Counted from the stretch's first letter, positions 37,920 through 48,225 are shown. The stretch is DNA of 64,000 nucleotides from Blastococcus sp. Marseille-P5729 (GCF_900292035.1 NZ_OMPO01000002.1:62001-126000), one strand, 5' to 3'. The notes: generated from the sequence alone by a model not told the origin. Numbers and translations are program-made.

Positions 37920-39314
37920 GTGAAGCCACGACTTCGACACCGCGCTGGTGGACTGTTGGCCTTGCTGCTGGCCGTCCTCGTCATCGCGGGCTGCACTCGA
38001 ACCGTTTCCGGCGTCGCGACGCTCGCGGAGGGCGGCGTGAAGAAGGACGCTCCGCCGTCCGACCTGAAGATTGAGAACGGCGACGGCAGCGAGATCGACC
38101 AGCTCGTCGCCAACTCGATGGACGACGTCATGACCTATTGGGAAGACGTCTTCGAGGAGTCCTTCGACAAGGAGATGGAGCCGCTGCAGGGCGGGTTGTG
38201 GGCGTACGAGCCCGGGCACGACGGGGCCCTCCCGTGCGTGCCTGCCAACCAGGTGGAGATCGTCGAGAACAACGCCTTTTACTGCCCCACTGAGGACGCG
38301 ATCGCCTATGACCGCGCGTTCATCGGTCAACTGGCCGACGAGTTCGGCGAGTTCATCGTGCCGCTGGTGTTCGCGCACGAGTTCGGTCACGCCATCCAGG
38401 ACCGCGTGGGCGATCCCGGCTCGAAGACGATCTCGTGGGAGGGGCAGGCCGACTGCTACGCGGGGGTGTTCACCAAGGAGGCCACTGAGGGCACCGCGCA
38501 CTTCCAGGCCACCCGCGAGGACCTCGACAGCGTGCTCACCGGCTACCTGATGCTGCGTTCCCAGCCGGGCGGCTCCCCCGACGACCCCAACGCGCACGGC
38601 TCGGCGTTCGATCGCGTGGCCGCCTTCCAGGAAGGCTTCAACGACGGCCCCGGCCACTGCTACACGGCCTTCGACGACGACCGCGTCTACACGCAGATTC
38701 CGTACCTGACCGCCAACGACAAGGCGAACGAGGGCAACCTGCCCTACGACCAGACCCTGCAGACGATCCCGACCGAGATGAACACGGTCGCCGAGACGGT
38801 CGTCGACGGCTCGTGGGAGCAGGTCGACGCCTCGGGCTTCGAGGGCAGCTCAGCCAAGTGCGACGGCGATCCGCAGGACGAGCTGGTGTTCTACTGCGCC
38901 GACGACCAGACGGTGTACTACGCCGAGAAGGACCTGATCTCAAAGGCTTACGACAAGTTCGGCGACTTCGCCGCGATGACGCTGATCGCCATGGGATACG
39001 CCGATGCGATGCTGGACGCCGAGGGCGCCAAGACCGACGGCAAGGAGGCCTTCGAGGCCCAGTTATGCCTGGTTGGGGCTTATGCCGGTGGAGCCTTCGA
39101 GGCGAGCGCCACCGGGGAGCAGTCTCCCCTCGGCGGACTGCAGCTGTCGGCCGGCGACCTCGACGAAGCCGTCATGGTGCTCATCGCGCTCGGCGAGGAC
39201 GACGAGATCCTGGCGACCCACGGACTGGACGCCTTCGACCGCATCGACCTGTTTCGGGAGGCCTTCGAGGCCGGCCGCGACGATCCCCTGGGCGCCGCCC
39301 AGAGCTGCCTCTAG
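37920..39314 (+). CDS. lipoprotein neutral zinc metallopeptidase (YpfJ-like)
   Basis: A 464-residue putative neutral zinc metallopeptidase. The N-terminus is a lipoprotein signal (LLALLLAVLVIAGC; Cys at about residue 25), so it is anchored outside the membrane. The zinc motif HEFGH is in VFAHEFGHAIQDRVG at about residue 155, and the third ligand is probably in WEGQADCYAG. The second half (about 280-464) contains acidic, cysteine-poor repeats of unknown role. The start GTG 37920 is chosen from the signal peptide and the GAGG nine bases before it. The gene converges on the thioredoxin-like gene. Confidence 0.88.
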   Translation: MKPRLRHRAGGLLALLLAVLVIAGCTRTVSGVATLAEGGVKKDAPPSDLKIENGDGSEIDQLVANSMDDVMTYWEDVFEESFDKEMEPLQGGLWAYEPGHDGALPCVPANQVEIVENNAFYCPTEDAIAYDRAFIGQLADEFGEFIVPLVFAHEFGHAIQDRVGDPGSKTISWEGQADCYAGVFTKEATEGTAHFQATREDLDSVLTGYLMLRSQPGGSPDDPNAHGSAFDRVAAFQEGFNDGPGHCYTAFDDDRVYTQIPYLTANDKANEGNLPYDQTLQTIPTEMNTVAETVVDGSWEQVDASGFEGSSAKCDGDPQDELVFYCADDQTVYYAEKDLISKAYDKFGDFAAMTLIAMGYADAMLDAEGAKTDGKEAFEAQLCLVGAYAGGAFEASATGEQSPLGGLQLSAGDLDEAVMVLIALGEDDEILATHGLDAFDRIDLFREAFEAGRDDPLGAAQSCL

Positions 39315-39384
39315 CCGGCGACGAGCCCGCCGAGACCTGTCCGCCAGCCGGTCCCCGGCAAGGACGGTTGCGGCGCGCGAGAGC

Positions 39385-40416
39385 CTAGAACAGCGCAGAC
39401 GCGAGGTTGCGGCGTGCGGTGGCCACCGCGGGCTCGGCGTTGCCGACGATCGCGAACAGCTCGATGAGCCGCTGGCGAGCGGTCTCCTTCGCCTCCTTGT
39501 CCCCGTCCCGCACGATGCTCAGCAGCCGGCCGAAGGCATCCTCGTACTGCCCGGCGGCCACTTGCAGGTCGGCGGCCTTGCAGGCCAGCTCGACATCGCC
39601 GGGAGCGGCGTCGGCCTGCGCGACGACCTCGGAGGCGTCGTCCCCGCCCTCGGCGTTCAGGCGTTTCATGAGCTGGATCTGGGTGATGGCGTCCTTGGCC
39701 AGTGGGTGTGCGGGCTGATCGGCCAGCAGCGACCGGTACAGCTCCTCTGCACGGTCCAGCTCGCCTGCCGCCAGTGCTTCCTCGGCCTGCTCGACCCGCG
39801 GGTCCTCTGCCGGCCCAGCACCCTCGGGCAGCGTTCCGCCGGTCCCTTCGACGACGGCCTTGAGGAACTCACGCAGCCGGCCCTCGGGCTGCAGCCCGTC
39901 GAACTCGGCGATCATCTGGCCCTGAAAGACCGCGCGTACAGCAGGCACGCCCTGGATCCGCATCGCCTGCGCCACGCGCATCTGCGACTCGGCCTCGACC
40001 CGGCCGAGCAGCCAGCTACCCTCTCCCTCACCGGCCAGGCGGATGAAGGTCTCGCCGTACTGCTGGGACTGATCGGCGTTCGCCAGCCAGAACTCCAGGA
40101 TCACCGGCACCTGCATCGACTGCTCGAGCACCTGCTGCAGGTTGGCCTCGGTGACGTCGACCACGTACTGGCCCTGAGCGGACGGCGCGGGCGGCTGCTG
40201 CGTGCCAGGGGTCTCAGGCTGTCCCGGCGCGGGTGGCGTCTGCCCGGCATCGGGCACGGCTTGGTGCCCGGCGCCCCCGAGGGACGACTGCTGCCCGGCC
40301 TGGGCACGAGCGGCGTCCGCGCGGGCCTTCAGGCCGCTGAGATCGACGGCGCCGGACAACGCGGCCGACAACGCGGCCTGCTGTGCTTGCTGGGGGTTGG
40401 GGCGGGGCCTGGTCAC
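39385..40416 (-). CDS. thioredoxin-fold/TPR protein without CxxC (CnoX/YbbN-like)
   Basis: A 343-residue protein. Residues 1-80 are glutamine, proline and alanine-rich. A thioredoxin-fold domain follows (about 85-195: YVVDVTEANLQQVLEQS, VILEFWLANADQSQQY, GVPAVRAVFQGQMIAEFDG). The usual WCxxC is replaced by WLANAD, so it is not a disulfide reductase. The C-terminus holds tetratricopeptide-like helices (EEALAAGELDRAEELYRSLL, AADLQVAAGQYEDAFGRLL). This matches the YbbN/CnoX holdase family, which protects proteins under oxidative stress. Start is GTG 40416. Confidence 0.85.
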   Translation of the reverse strand: MTRPRPNPQQAQQAALSAALSGAVDLSGLKARADAARAQAGQQSSLGGAGHQAVPDAGQTPPAPGQPETPGTQQPPAPSAQGQYVVDVTEANLQQVLEQSMQVPVILEFWLANADQSQQYGETFIRLAGEGEGSWLLGRVEAESQMRVAQAMRIQGVPAVRAVFQGQMIAEFDGLQPEGRLREFLKAVVEGTGGTLPEGAGPAEDPRVEQAEEALAAGELDRAEELYRSLLADQPAHPLAKDAITQIQLMKRLNAEGGDDASEVVAQADAAPGDVELACKAADLQVAAGQYEDAFGRLLSIVRDGDKEAKETARQRLIELFAIVGNAEPAVATARRNLASALF

Positions 40417-40454
40417 GTGAGAGTGCTTCCCTTCTTCGTTGCTTGGAGGGCGCT

Positions 40455-41216
40455 TTACGGCGTGATCGTGGAGCGCATCAGTGTATCGAGCACGTCCCGG
40501 TCACCGTCGATGCTCCAGAGCACGTACGGCGTGCGTCCCCAGAGGCCGGTGGCGAGGTCGCTCGCCGGCGCGGTGACGGTGACCTCGACCGGCGCGGCGG
40601 CGTCGGTCTGTCCGGCATCATCGGTCGTGGAGTGCGTGTAGTCGACGACACCCGGTTCGGACGCCGGACGCACCACCCACTCGTCGCCGGTGTCCCCCGA
40701 GACGAACCGGATCGGCGCGGTGACTGCGACCGGATCCTTGCCCTGCATGCGCGGCAGCATCACCTCCAGCACCTCGGTGACCGCGTCGGCCGCCAGCGCC
40801 TCGTCGTACGCCGGGGCGCCGCCCGCGGTAAGCAGCAGGTCGATGCGGTGCATCTCGGTCTCGTGGGCCTTCCTGCGGAACCAGAACCCGGCCGTGCGCT
40901 CGCTCGAGAAGGTCCACGTCTCGGTGTCCGGCTCGGTCGCCCGCAGCGCATCGAGGAGCTGCCGCGCCTGGTCGGCGTACCACTCGGCCAGCTCGCCCTC
41001 CGGCTCCGGACGCGGGCCCTTCGGGCTGCCCCCGGCGACGATGCCGCGCGCCCAGCCGTGGACGCCGCCCAGGTGGGCGATCAGGTCGCGGACGCTCCAG
41101 CCGGGGCACGTGGGGACATCGGCCGTGGGATCGAGGCGAGCGGTCAGCTCTGCGATCTGGGAAGCGGAGCGGTCGAGCGCGGCCAGATAGTCGTCGTGCG
41201 ACAGGCGGGTCGTCAT
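40455..41216 (-). CDS. maleylpyruvate isomerase/mycothiol-dependent enzyme family (DinB fold)
   Basis: A 253-residue DinB-like four-helix protein of the mycothiol-dependent maleylpyruvate isomerase family. The N-terminal motif VPTCPGWSVRDLIAHLGGVHGWA holds the first metal His, and the pair in WFRRKAHETEMHRIDLLL gives the other two. The C-terminal SCP2-like part follows (about 160-253). The actual substrate is unknown, since most family members are uncharacterised. The use of mycothiol would fit an actinomycete. The ATG 41216 has a -10-like TAGGCT seven bases before it. Confidence 0.87.
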   Translation of the reverse strand: MTTRLSHDDYLAALDRSASQIAELTARLDPTADVPTCPGWSVRDLIAHLGGVHGWARGIVAGGSPKGPRPEPEGELAEWYADQARQLLDALRATEPDTETWTFSSERTAGFWFRRKAHETEMHRIDLLLTAGGAPAYDEALAADAVTEVLEVMLPRMQGKDPVAVTAPIRFVSGDTGDEWVVRPASEPGVVDYTHSTTDDAGQTDAAAPVEVTVTAPASDLATGLWGRTPYVLWSIDGDRDVLDTLMRSTITP

Positions 41217-41229
41217 GCGCTCCAGCCTA
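41217..41229 (-). promoter_or_regulatory. -10 box for leaderless mRNA of the DinB-fold gene
   Basis: On the minus strand TAGGCT (41229-41224) is seven bases before ATG 41216, with no Shine-Dalgarno. Confidence 0.5.
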
Positions 41230-41317
41230 GTTGGAGCCGGCCCACCGGGTACGGCCCCGGGCTACATGCGAGCGGTCGCCGATCGGCGAGGGCGCGCGCA
41301 TCGCCGCTACCAACGGG

Positions 41318-41351
41318 ATCGGGGCAAGGACCGTGTGGTCCTCGCCCCGAT
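41318..41351. terminator. terminator hairpin downstream of icmA
   Basis: ATCGGGGC-A-AGGACC pairs with GGTCCT-C-GCCCCGAT over a GTGT loop: a 15-bp stem with one mismatch, 17 bases beyond the icmA stop. Confidence 0.75.
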
Positions 41352-41367
41352 ACCGTTCGTTCGGCCG

Positions 41368-43080
41368 CTAGAAGCGGGCGGGCTCCCGGTAGATGCCCCA
41401 CTCGTCGCGCAGCGCGTTGCAGATCTCGCCGAGCGTCGCCTCCACGCGGCAGGCCTCGAGCATCGACGGGATCATGTTCTGCGAGCCGCGTGCGGCAGCC
41501 AGCATGTCGTCCAGGGCGGACCGGACCTTGGCCTCGTCCCGGCCGGACTTGCGGGTGTCGAGCACCCGGCGCTGCTCCAGCTCGACCTCGTGGCTGATCC
41601 GCAGGATCTCGAGCTCTTCCTCGTCGTCCACCCGCAGGCAGTTGACGCCGACGACCTTCTTGTCGCCCTTCTCCAGCGCTGCCTGGTAGATGAACGCGGC
41701 GTCGGCGATCTCGGACATGAAGTAGCCCTCTTCGATGCCGCGCAGCAGGCCCGAGGTGACCGGGCCGATCTCGTGCTGAGCGTCCTCGCCACCGCCGATG
41801 CGGATGATCTCGGCGAAGATCTTCTCGGCCTCGGCCTCGATCTTGTCAGTCAGCGCCTCGACGTACCACGATCCGCCGAGCGGATCGGCGACGTTGAGGA
41901 CGCCGGTCTCCTCCATGATCACCTGCTGGGTGCGCAGCGCGATCGCAGCGGCCCGCTCCGACGGGAGCGCGAGAACCTCGTCCAGGGCGTTGGTGTGCAG
42001 CGAGTTGGTCCCGCCGAGCACCGCCGACAGCGCCTCGATCGCGGTACGGACGATGTTGTTGTCCGGCTGCTGGGCGGTCAGCGACACACCTGCGGTCTGG
42101 GTGTGGAAGCGCAGCTGCTGGGCCTTCTCGGTCTTCGCGCCATAGGTGTCGCGCAGCCAACGTGCCCAGATGCGGCGGGCGGCGCGGAACTTGGCGATCT
42201 CCTCGAAGAAGTCCACGTGCGCGTCGAAGAAGAACGACAGGCCTGGGGCGAAGACGTCGACGTCCAGCCCGCGCGACTGCCCCAGCTCGACGTACGCGAA
42301 GCCGTCGGCGAGCGTGTAGGCGAGCTCCTGCGCGGCGGTCGACCCGGCCTCCCGGATGTGGTAGCCGGAGACCGACAAGGGCTTGTACGCCGGGATGTCC
42401 GAGGAGGTGTACTCCATCAGGTCGCCGATCAGGCGCAGGTGCGGCTCCGGGGCGAACAGCCACTCCTTCTGGGCGATGTATTCCTTGAAGATGTCGGTCT
42501 GCAGCGTGCCGTTGAGCTTGTGGATGTCGGCGCCCTGGCGCTCCGCGGCGACGATGTACATGCAGAAGATCGGGACGGCCGGGCCGGAGATCGTCATCGA
42601 GGTGGTGACGTCCTGCAGGTTGATGCCATCGAAGAGGATGTCCATGTCGGCGGCTGAGTCGATCGCCACGCCGCAGTGGCCGACCTCGCCGAGCGACAGC
42701 GGGTCGTCGGAGTCGCGGCCCATCAGGGTCGGCATGTCGAAGGCGACGGAGAGCCCGCCACCGCCGGCGCCGAGGATCATCTTGTAGCGCTCGTTGGTCT
42801 GCTGCGCGTTGCCGAAGCCGGCGAACTGGCGGATCGTCCACGGCCGCCCCCGGTAGCCGGTCGAGTGCAGGCCACGCGTGAACGGGAACTGCCCCGGGTA
42901 GCCGATCCGCTCGAAGTCCGGGACGGCGCTCTCGTCGGCCGGCCCATATACCGGGTCGACCTCGACGCCGGACAGCGTCGTGTAGTCGCGGTCGACGAAG
43001 CGGCCCTTGGCGATCGCGTCGTCGTATGCCTGCTGCCAGCGCTCGCGCGCCGGAGTCTTCTCGTTGGTCATCTCGCCCAC
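41368..43080 (-). CDS. icmA: acyl-CoA mutase large subunit, isobutyryl-CoA mutase type
   Basis: A 570-residue coenzyme B12-dependent mutase large subunit with substrate barrel only. It has no C-terminal B12 domain, so it needs a separate small subunit (IcmB type), which is not in the window. Two substrate-specificity positions point to isobutyryl-CoA/n-butyryl-CoA: Phe in TIRQFAGFGNAQQTN where methylmalonyl-CoA mutase has Tyr, and Gln in YIAQKEWLF where that enzyme has Arg. It also follows Streptomyces IcmA closely (VDPVYGP, GDLMEYTSSDIPAYKPLSVSGYHI). Start is GTG 43080 (ATG 43071 possible). A MarR gene lies upstream on the same strand, with a palindrome in between. Confidence 0.9.
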   Translation of the reverse strand: MGEMTNEKTPARERWQQAYDDAIAKGRFVDRDYTTLSGVEVDPVYGPADESAVPDFERIGYPGQFPFTRGLHSTGYRGRPWTIRQFAGFGNAQQTNERYKMILGAGGGGLSVAFDMPTLMGRDSDDPLSLGEVGHCGVAIDSAADMDILFDGINLQDVTTSMTISGPAVPIFCMYIVAAERQGADIHKLNGTLQTDIFKEYIAQKEWLFAPEPHLRLIGDLMEYTSSDIPAYKPLSVSGYHIREAGSTAAQELAYTLADGFAYVELGQSRGLDVDVFAPGLSFFFDAHVDFFEEIAKFRAARRIWARWLRDTYGAKTEKAQQLRFHTQTAGVSLTAQQPDNNIVRTAIEALSAVLGGTNSLHTNALDEVLALPSERAAAIALRTQQVIMEETGVLNVADPLGGSWYVEALTDKIEAEAEKIFAEIIRIGGGEDAQHEIGPVTSGLLRGIEEGYFMSEIADAAFIYQAALEKGDKKVVGVNCLRVDDEEELEILRISHEVELEQRRVLDTRKSGRDEAKVRSALDDMLAAARGSQNMIPSMLEACRVEATLGEICNALRDEWGIYREPARF

Positions 43081-43129
43081 CCATCCGCGGCATACGCCGC
43101 AGCCAAAGCCATTGCCGTGCCCTAAATAG

Positions 43130-43141
43130 TAGGACGTCCTA
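43130..43141. promoter_or_regulatory. 12-bp perfect palindrome upstream of icmA
   Basis: TAGGACGTCCTA lies 50-61 bases before the icmA start, in the gap between the MarR gene and icmA, next to AT-rich promoter-like sequence. MarR proteins bind short palindromes of this kind, so the adjacent MarR protein is the natural candidate. That link is inference. Confidence 0.55.
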
Positions 43142-43177
43142 GCAATTTTCGGAAGGGTGCTCGCGACGCGATGCGCG

Positions 43178-43687
43178 TCACTGCTCCACTTCGAAGTCGC
43201 CGGCGCTCCTGCGCAGGGTGCTCAACGCGGTGACCACCGACGTGATCTGCCCATCCTCCAGCGCCGCGAGCCCGAAGTCCATAGCCATCAGGTCGGCCGC
43301 CGCGGCCTCGACCACCTCACGGCCCCGATCGGTCAGCACCGCGAGCACACCCCGTCCGTCCTTCGGGTTGCGCTGCCGCTGCACCAGATCGGCGGCCGAG
43401 AGCCGCTCCACGATGTTGGTCACCGAGGTCGGATGCACCTGCAGCCGGTCGCCGATCACCTTCATCGGCAACGCACCGTTGCGCGAGAACCGCAGCAGCG
43501 CCAGTGCCTCGAAGCGCGCGAAGGTCAGCCCGTGCGGACGCAGCGCCTCGTCATAGGCGTTGATCAGCAGCTGCTGCACCCGCATGATCGAGGTCGCCAG
43601 CCGCATGTGCGTGGCATCGCCCCACGTGCGCTGCCAGTTCTCGGCAGCACGCTCGATCGGGTCGAAGGGCAACGGAGACTTGGTCAC
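43178..43687 (-). CDS. MarR family transcriptional regulator
   Basis: A 169-residue winged-helix regulator. The recognition region is LPMKVIGDRLQVHPTSVTNIVERLSAADLVQR, with the wing NPKDGRGVLAVLTDRGREVVE. N-terminal helices (IERAAENWQRTWGDATHM) form the dimer and ligand pocket. Its position upstream of icmA, and the perfect palindrome between them, suggest it controls that mutase gene, possibly in response to an acyl-CoA or fatty acid. The start GTG 43687 has TAGGGT six bases before it. Confidence 0.92.
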   Translation of the reverse strand: MTKSPLPFDPIERAAENWQRTWGDATHMRLATSIMRVQQLLINAYDEALRPHGLTFARFEALALLRFSRNGALPMKVIGDRLQVHPTSVTNIVERLSAADLVQRQRNPKDGRGVLAVLTDRGREVVEAAAADLMAMDFGLAALEDGQITSVVTALSTLRRSAGDFEVEQ

Positions 43688-43699
43688 CCCCAGACCCTA
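43688..43699 (-). promoter_or_regulatory. -10 box for leaderless MarR mRNA
   Basis: On the minus strand TAGGGT (43699-43694) lies six bases before GTG 43687, with no Shine-Dalgarno. Confidence 0.45.
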
Positions 43700-43898
43700 G
43701 CGACTACCACGCCGCTCGTGCCCGGCCGAGCCTCGGCATGACGCGAAGGTGCTGTTGGCTCCGCCTGAGGCGAGGTCACCGACCGGCTGCGGACAACCCG
43801 TAATTCCCACGTGTGTGCGCGGTGCGGGAACCCCGACCTGGACCGCTCTCTCCTAGTGCCATTCCGGCGTGTCCGGCCCCCTTGAACAGGAGATTCTC

Positions 43899-44363
43899 AT
43901 GACCACTTCGACGAACCGCCGTGCGCGACTCGCACGTCCGAGAGCGGTGCCGATGGCGGTGATCGCGCTCGCTGTCGCCGGTCTCGCCTGCGCTGTCGCC
44001 GCATTCGTCATCGTCGGCTTCGTGACCGACTACCTGGCCGAGTACCCGAGCAGCTACTCGGATTTCTCCAAAGACGCGATCCTGGTGCAGGCATTGATCA
44101 GCGCTGCGTTGATCTTCGGGACTGCCTACGTATTGTGGAACGTGCCAGGATGGGCGCGACGCACCATGGGCGTGCTCGCGGCGCTCACGGGTCTGTCGCT
44201 CGGGAAGATGTTCCTCGACGGTGCGCTCGTTCTGTTGTTCCAGCCGAATCCGATCATTCCGAGGTGGCCTCTCTGGTTGTCCGTGTCGTCACATGTGCTC
44301 GTCTTCGTCGCACTGTTCCTCGTGACCCGTGACGACTCGAAGGACTACTACGACCAGTTCTAG
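43899..44363 (+). CDS. four-helix membrane protein, unknown function
   Basis: A 154-residue polytopic protein with four predicted membrane segments, at about residues 16-42, 60-80, 88-108 and 124-145. A conserved-looking soluble loop (YLAEYPSSYSDFSKDA) follows helix 1. I do not recognise the family. The ATG at 43899 has AGGAG seven bases upstream. It overlaps the convergent PfkB gene by four bases. Confidence 0.72.
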   Translation: MTTSTNRRARLARPRAVPMAVIALAVAGLACAVAAFVIVGFVTDYLAEYPSSYSDFSKDAILVQALISAALIFGTAYVLWNVPGWARRTMGVLAALTGLSLGKMFLDGALVLLFQPNPIIPRWPLWLSVSSHVLVFVALFLVTRDDSKDYYDQF

Positions 44364-45328
44364 ACGGCCGCCGGCTGCGGGCCGTTCGCGGATCCGCTGA
44401 GCCACACATCGATCTCAGTCGATGTCGGCGCGGTCGCCGGGCCCTCCCGCGTCACCTTGATCGCCGCGCCGGCGTTCGCTCGGCGTGCGGCGGCGACCCA
44501 GGAGGCCCCGGCCAGTCGGGTCGCGACGAGCACTCCGGTGTGCGCATCACCGGCACCGTTGGTGTCGACCGGTTCCTGTGGATACCCCGGCAGCGACACC
44601 GCAGGGGAACCGTCGCGGACGGCGCACCCATTCGGTCCGTCGCGAACGATGACCACTGCGGAACGCGGCAGCACCCGCGCGACGGCATCCGCGGCGGCGA
44701 CCATGTCGTCGGCGTCGAACGAGGCAGCCCCCTGTGCCGCCACGATGTCGACCGCCTCGGCGAGGTTGGAGGTCCAGACCGTCGTGGCCGCGAGCGCGCG
44801 CTCCCTGACCTCGCGCGGCTGAGCGGCGAAATCGGACGCCGGATCGAGCACCACCTCGACGTCAGGCGGCAGCTGCTCGAGCCACTGCAGCATGGGCTCG
44901 ACCGTCGCGCCGGCGACCAGCGTGTAGCCGTCGACGCAGACGATGTCACCGGCGGCCGGGCGCGATCGGTCCAGGCTGTCGACGGTGATCGCGCGCTCCG
45001 CGCCACGAGTGGTGATGAAGGTTCGCTCGTCGGGTTCGATCAGGCAGATGCAGATCCCTGAGTCGACGTCCGGCTCGGGCGGGCTGCACAGGCCCACCCC
45101 GTCGGCCGCGAGCGCGGCCCGGATCAGGTCACCGTTCTCACCCGTGCCGTGCGATCCGGCGAGAACCGCCTCGGCGCCGTTGCGGGCAGCCGCGACCAGG
45201 GTGTTCGTGGCGCCGCCGGCGGAGCGCCGTCCTGTCGAGGCGTAGACGTTGCCGCCGCGCGGCGGCAGCGCCGGGACGTCGAGCACGTAGTCGACCAGTG
45301 CCTGGCCGGTGTGGATCACCCTGGGCAT
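44360..45328 (-). CDS. PfkB/ribokinase family carbohydrate kinase
   Basis: A 322-residue PfkB-fold sugar or nucleoside kinase. The N-terminal motif is GGATNTLVAAARNGAEAVLAG, and the ATP and anion-hole motif is PVDTNGAGDAHTGVLVATRLAG with the catalytic Asp. It also shows VVIVRDGPNGCAVRDG and TSNLAEAVDIVAAQGA. The sugar cannot be predicted. It lies 21 bases after meaB on the same strand, yet nothing links it to acyl-CoA metabolism. Confidence 0.9.
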   Translation of the reverse strand: MPRVIHTGQALVDYVLDVPALPPRGGNVYASTGRRSAGGATNTLVAAARNGAEAVLAGSHGTGENGDLIRAALAADGVGLCSPPEPDVDSGICICLIEPDERTFITTRGAERAITVDSLDRSRPAAGDIVCVDGYTLVAGATVEPMLQWLEQLPPDVEVVLDPASDFAAQPREVRERALAATTVWTSNLAEAVDIVAAQGAASFDADDMVAAADAVARVLPRSAVVIVRDGPNGCAVRDGSPAVSLPGYPQEPVDTNGAGDAHTGVLVATRLAGASWVAAARRANAGAAIKVTREGPATAPTSTEIDVWLSGSANGPQPAAV

Positions 45329-45349
45329 GGAGAATGCGTCGATCCGGGA

Positions 45350-46344
45350 CTAGTCGCCTAGCTGGTCGCCCAGCTCGGCGACGAGCGTGTCCGCGGCGAC
45401 ATAGGGGTCGGACTCGCCGGAGACCACCGACTCCGAGAGCGCCAGCACCGAGGCATGGCCCTCGACGTCGCCCATCCGCTCGCGCAGAGTCGCCATCGAC
45501 AGCGCCACGATCTCGCCCGCGGCGCGGGCCAGCCGCCGTTCGTGCAGCACGCCCTTCTCGTCCATCCACGCCCGGTGCGCATCGACCGCCTCGATGACAT
45601 CCTCGACGCCCTGCTCCTTCTCCGCGATCGTCTTCACGATCGAGGGCCGCCAGGCACCGGCGTCCGAGTGACGCCCGCCCAGCCCGAGCATGTTGCGCAG
45701 GTCGCGGACGACGGAGTCCGCGCCGTCGCGGTCGGCCTTGTTGACCACGAAGACGTCAGCGATCTCGAGGATCCCTGCCTTCGCCGCCTGAATGCCGTCG
45801 CCCATGCCGGGCGCCAGCAGCACCAGGGTCGTGTCGGCGGTGGAGGCGATCTCGACCTCGGCCTGACCCACGCCTACGGTCTCGATCAGGATGACATCGA
45901 AGCCGGTGCCGTCGAGCACCCGCAGCGCCTGCGGCGTCGCCCACGACAGGCCGCCGAGGTGTCCGCGCGTCGACATCGACCGGATGAACACCCCCGGGTC
46001 GGTGGCGTGATCCTGCATCCGGATGCGGTCGCCGAGCAGCGCGCCGCCGGAGAACGGCGAGCTCGGATCGATCGCGAGCACGCCGACCCGCTTGCCCCGC
46101 GCGCGGTAGGCGCGCACCAGCGCCGAGGTGGACGTGGATTTGCCGACGCCGGGTGATCCGGTCAAGCCGATGATCGTGGCCTGGCCGGTGTGCGGCGCAA
46201 GCACCTTGGCCACCTCGCGCAGTTTCGGCGAGGCGTCCTCGACCAGCGAGATCAGCCGAGCGACCGCGCGAGCCTGGCCGTCGCGAGCGCGTTCGACGAG
46301 TTCCTCGACACCCGCGCTCCGGCTCAGGCCACCACCGGCCGCCA

Positions 46345-46345
<1 letters not shown>
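45350..46345 (-). CDS. meaB: MeaB-type GTPase chaperone of B12-dependent acyl-CoA mutases
   Basis: A 331-residue G3E-family GTPase (MeaB/ArgK) that gates adenosylcobalamin loading and protects B12-dependent mutases. Walker A is GLTGSPGVGKSTSTSALV. The switch region is LIETVGVGQAEVEIASTADTTLVLLAPGMGD, and NKAD gives guanine specificity. The C-terminal dimer helices follow (SMATLRERMGD). The ATG 46345 overlaps the thiolase TAA by one base, so it is coupled. Mutases that could be clients are the icmA product (41368) and MeaA/Ecm (60848), both in the window. Confidence 0.93.
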
Positions 46346-47556
<1,211 letters not shown>

Positions 47557-47575
47557 GATGACTCCCTTGTGGCGA

Positions 47576-47598
47576 CGGTTATGGGCACCCTATAACCG
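47576..47598. promoter_or_regulatory. inverted repeat over the thiolase promoter
   Basis: CGGTTATGGG and CCCTATAACCG form an inverted repeat with a one-base offset, 20-42 bases before the thiolase start. On the minus strand it contains TATAGG/TAGGGT, plausible -10 sequences. A bound regulator here would block or guide RNA polymerase. The GTTAT/ATAAC half-sites resemble those at ccr. Confidence 0.45.
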
Positions 47599-47765
47599 CT
47601 CGCGGGTGGATCGGCAACTGGCCTCGTCGCCGATCGGGCCCCGCGGGCAGCGGGCCGGCAGGCCTGTGCCGGGTGCAGTGAACGGCGTCACCCCGGCCGC
47701 CATCCCGAACCCGATTCGGTCTTGCTACTTTCATGGTAGGAGCACCACGCCCACAAGGAGCCTGC

Positions 47766-48188
47766 ATGTTCACCGAGATCAACCACGTCGGAATCGCCGT
47801 CGCCGACCTCGACAAGGCCATCGAGTTCTATCGCGATGTCTACGGCATGCAGCTGGTGCACGAGGAGACCAACGAGGAGCAGGGAGTACGCGAGGCCATG
47901 ATGGCCGTCGGCGACTCCGGATCGTGCATCCAGCTTCTGGCGCCCCTCGACGAGTCCAGCACGATCGCCAAGTTCCTCGACAAGAACGGACCTGGCATGC
48001 AGCAGATGGCCTACACCGTCGACGACATCGACGCGACCAGCGCCACCCTGCGCGAGCGCGGCGTCCGGCTGCTCTACCCCGAGCCCAAGCGCGGTACCGC
48101 GAACTCCCGCATCAACTTCATCCACCCCAAGGACGCCGGAGGGGTGCTCGTCGAGCTCGTCGAGCCCGCCGCCGCCACCCACCACTGA
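47766..48188 (+). CDS. mce: methylmalonyl-CoA (ethylmalonyl-CoA) epimerase
   Basis: A 140-residue vicinal oxygen chelate epimerase. It interconverts (2S)- and (2R)-methylmalonyl-CoA, and in the ethylmalonyl-CoA pathway also ethylmalonyl-CoA for the mutase MeaA. Metal ligands are expected from His7 (NHVGIAV), the Gln in CIQLLAP, and the Glu in VLVELVEP. The region that is often HHxA reads QQMAYTVDD, and as far as I recall this is usual in actinobacterial members. ATG at 47766 has AAGGAG six bases before it. It sits between the divergent thiolase gene and ccr. Confidence 0.93.
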   Translation: MFTEINHVGIAVADLDKAIEFYRDVYGMQLVHEETNEEQGVREAMMAVGDSGSCIQLLAPLDESSTIAKFLDKNGPGMQQMAYTVDDIDATSATLRERGVRLLYPEPKRGTANSRINFIHPKDAGGVLVELVEPAAATHH

Positions 48189-48225
48189 CTGGTCGTGCCC
48201 GGAATCACAGCAACGTCCTGAGGTG

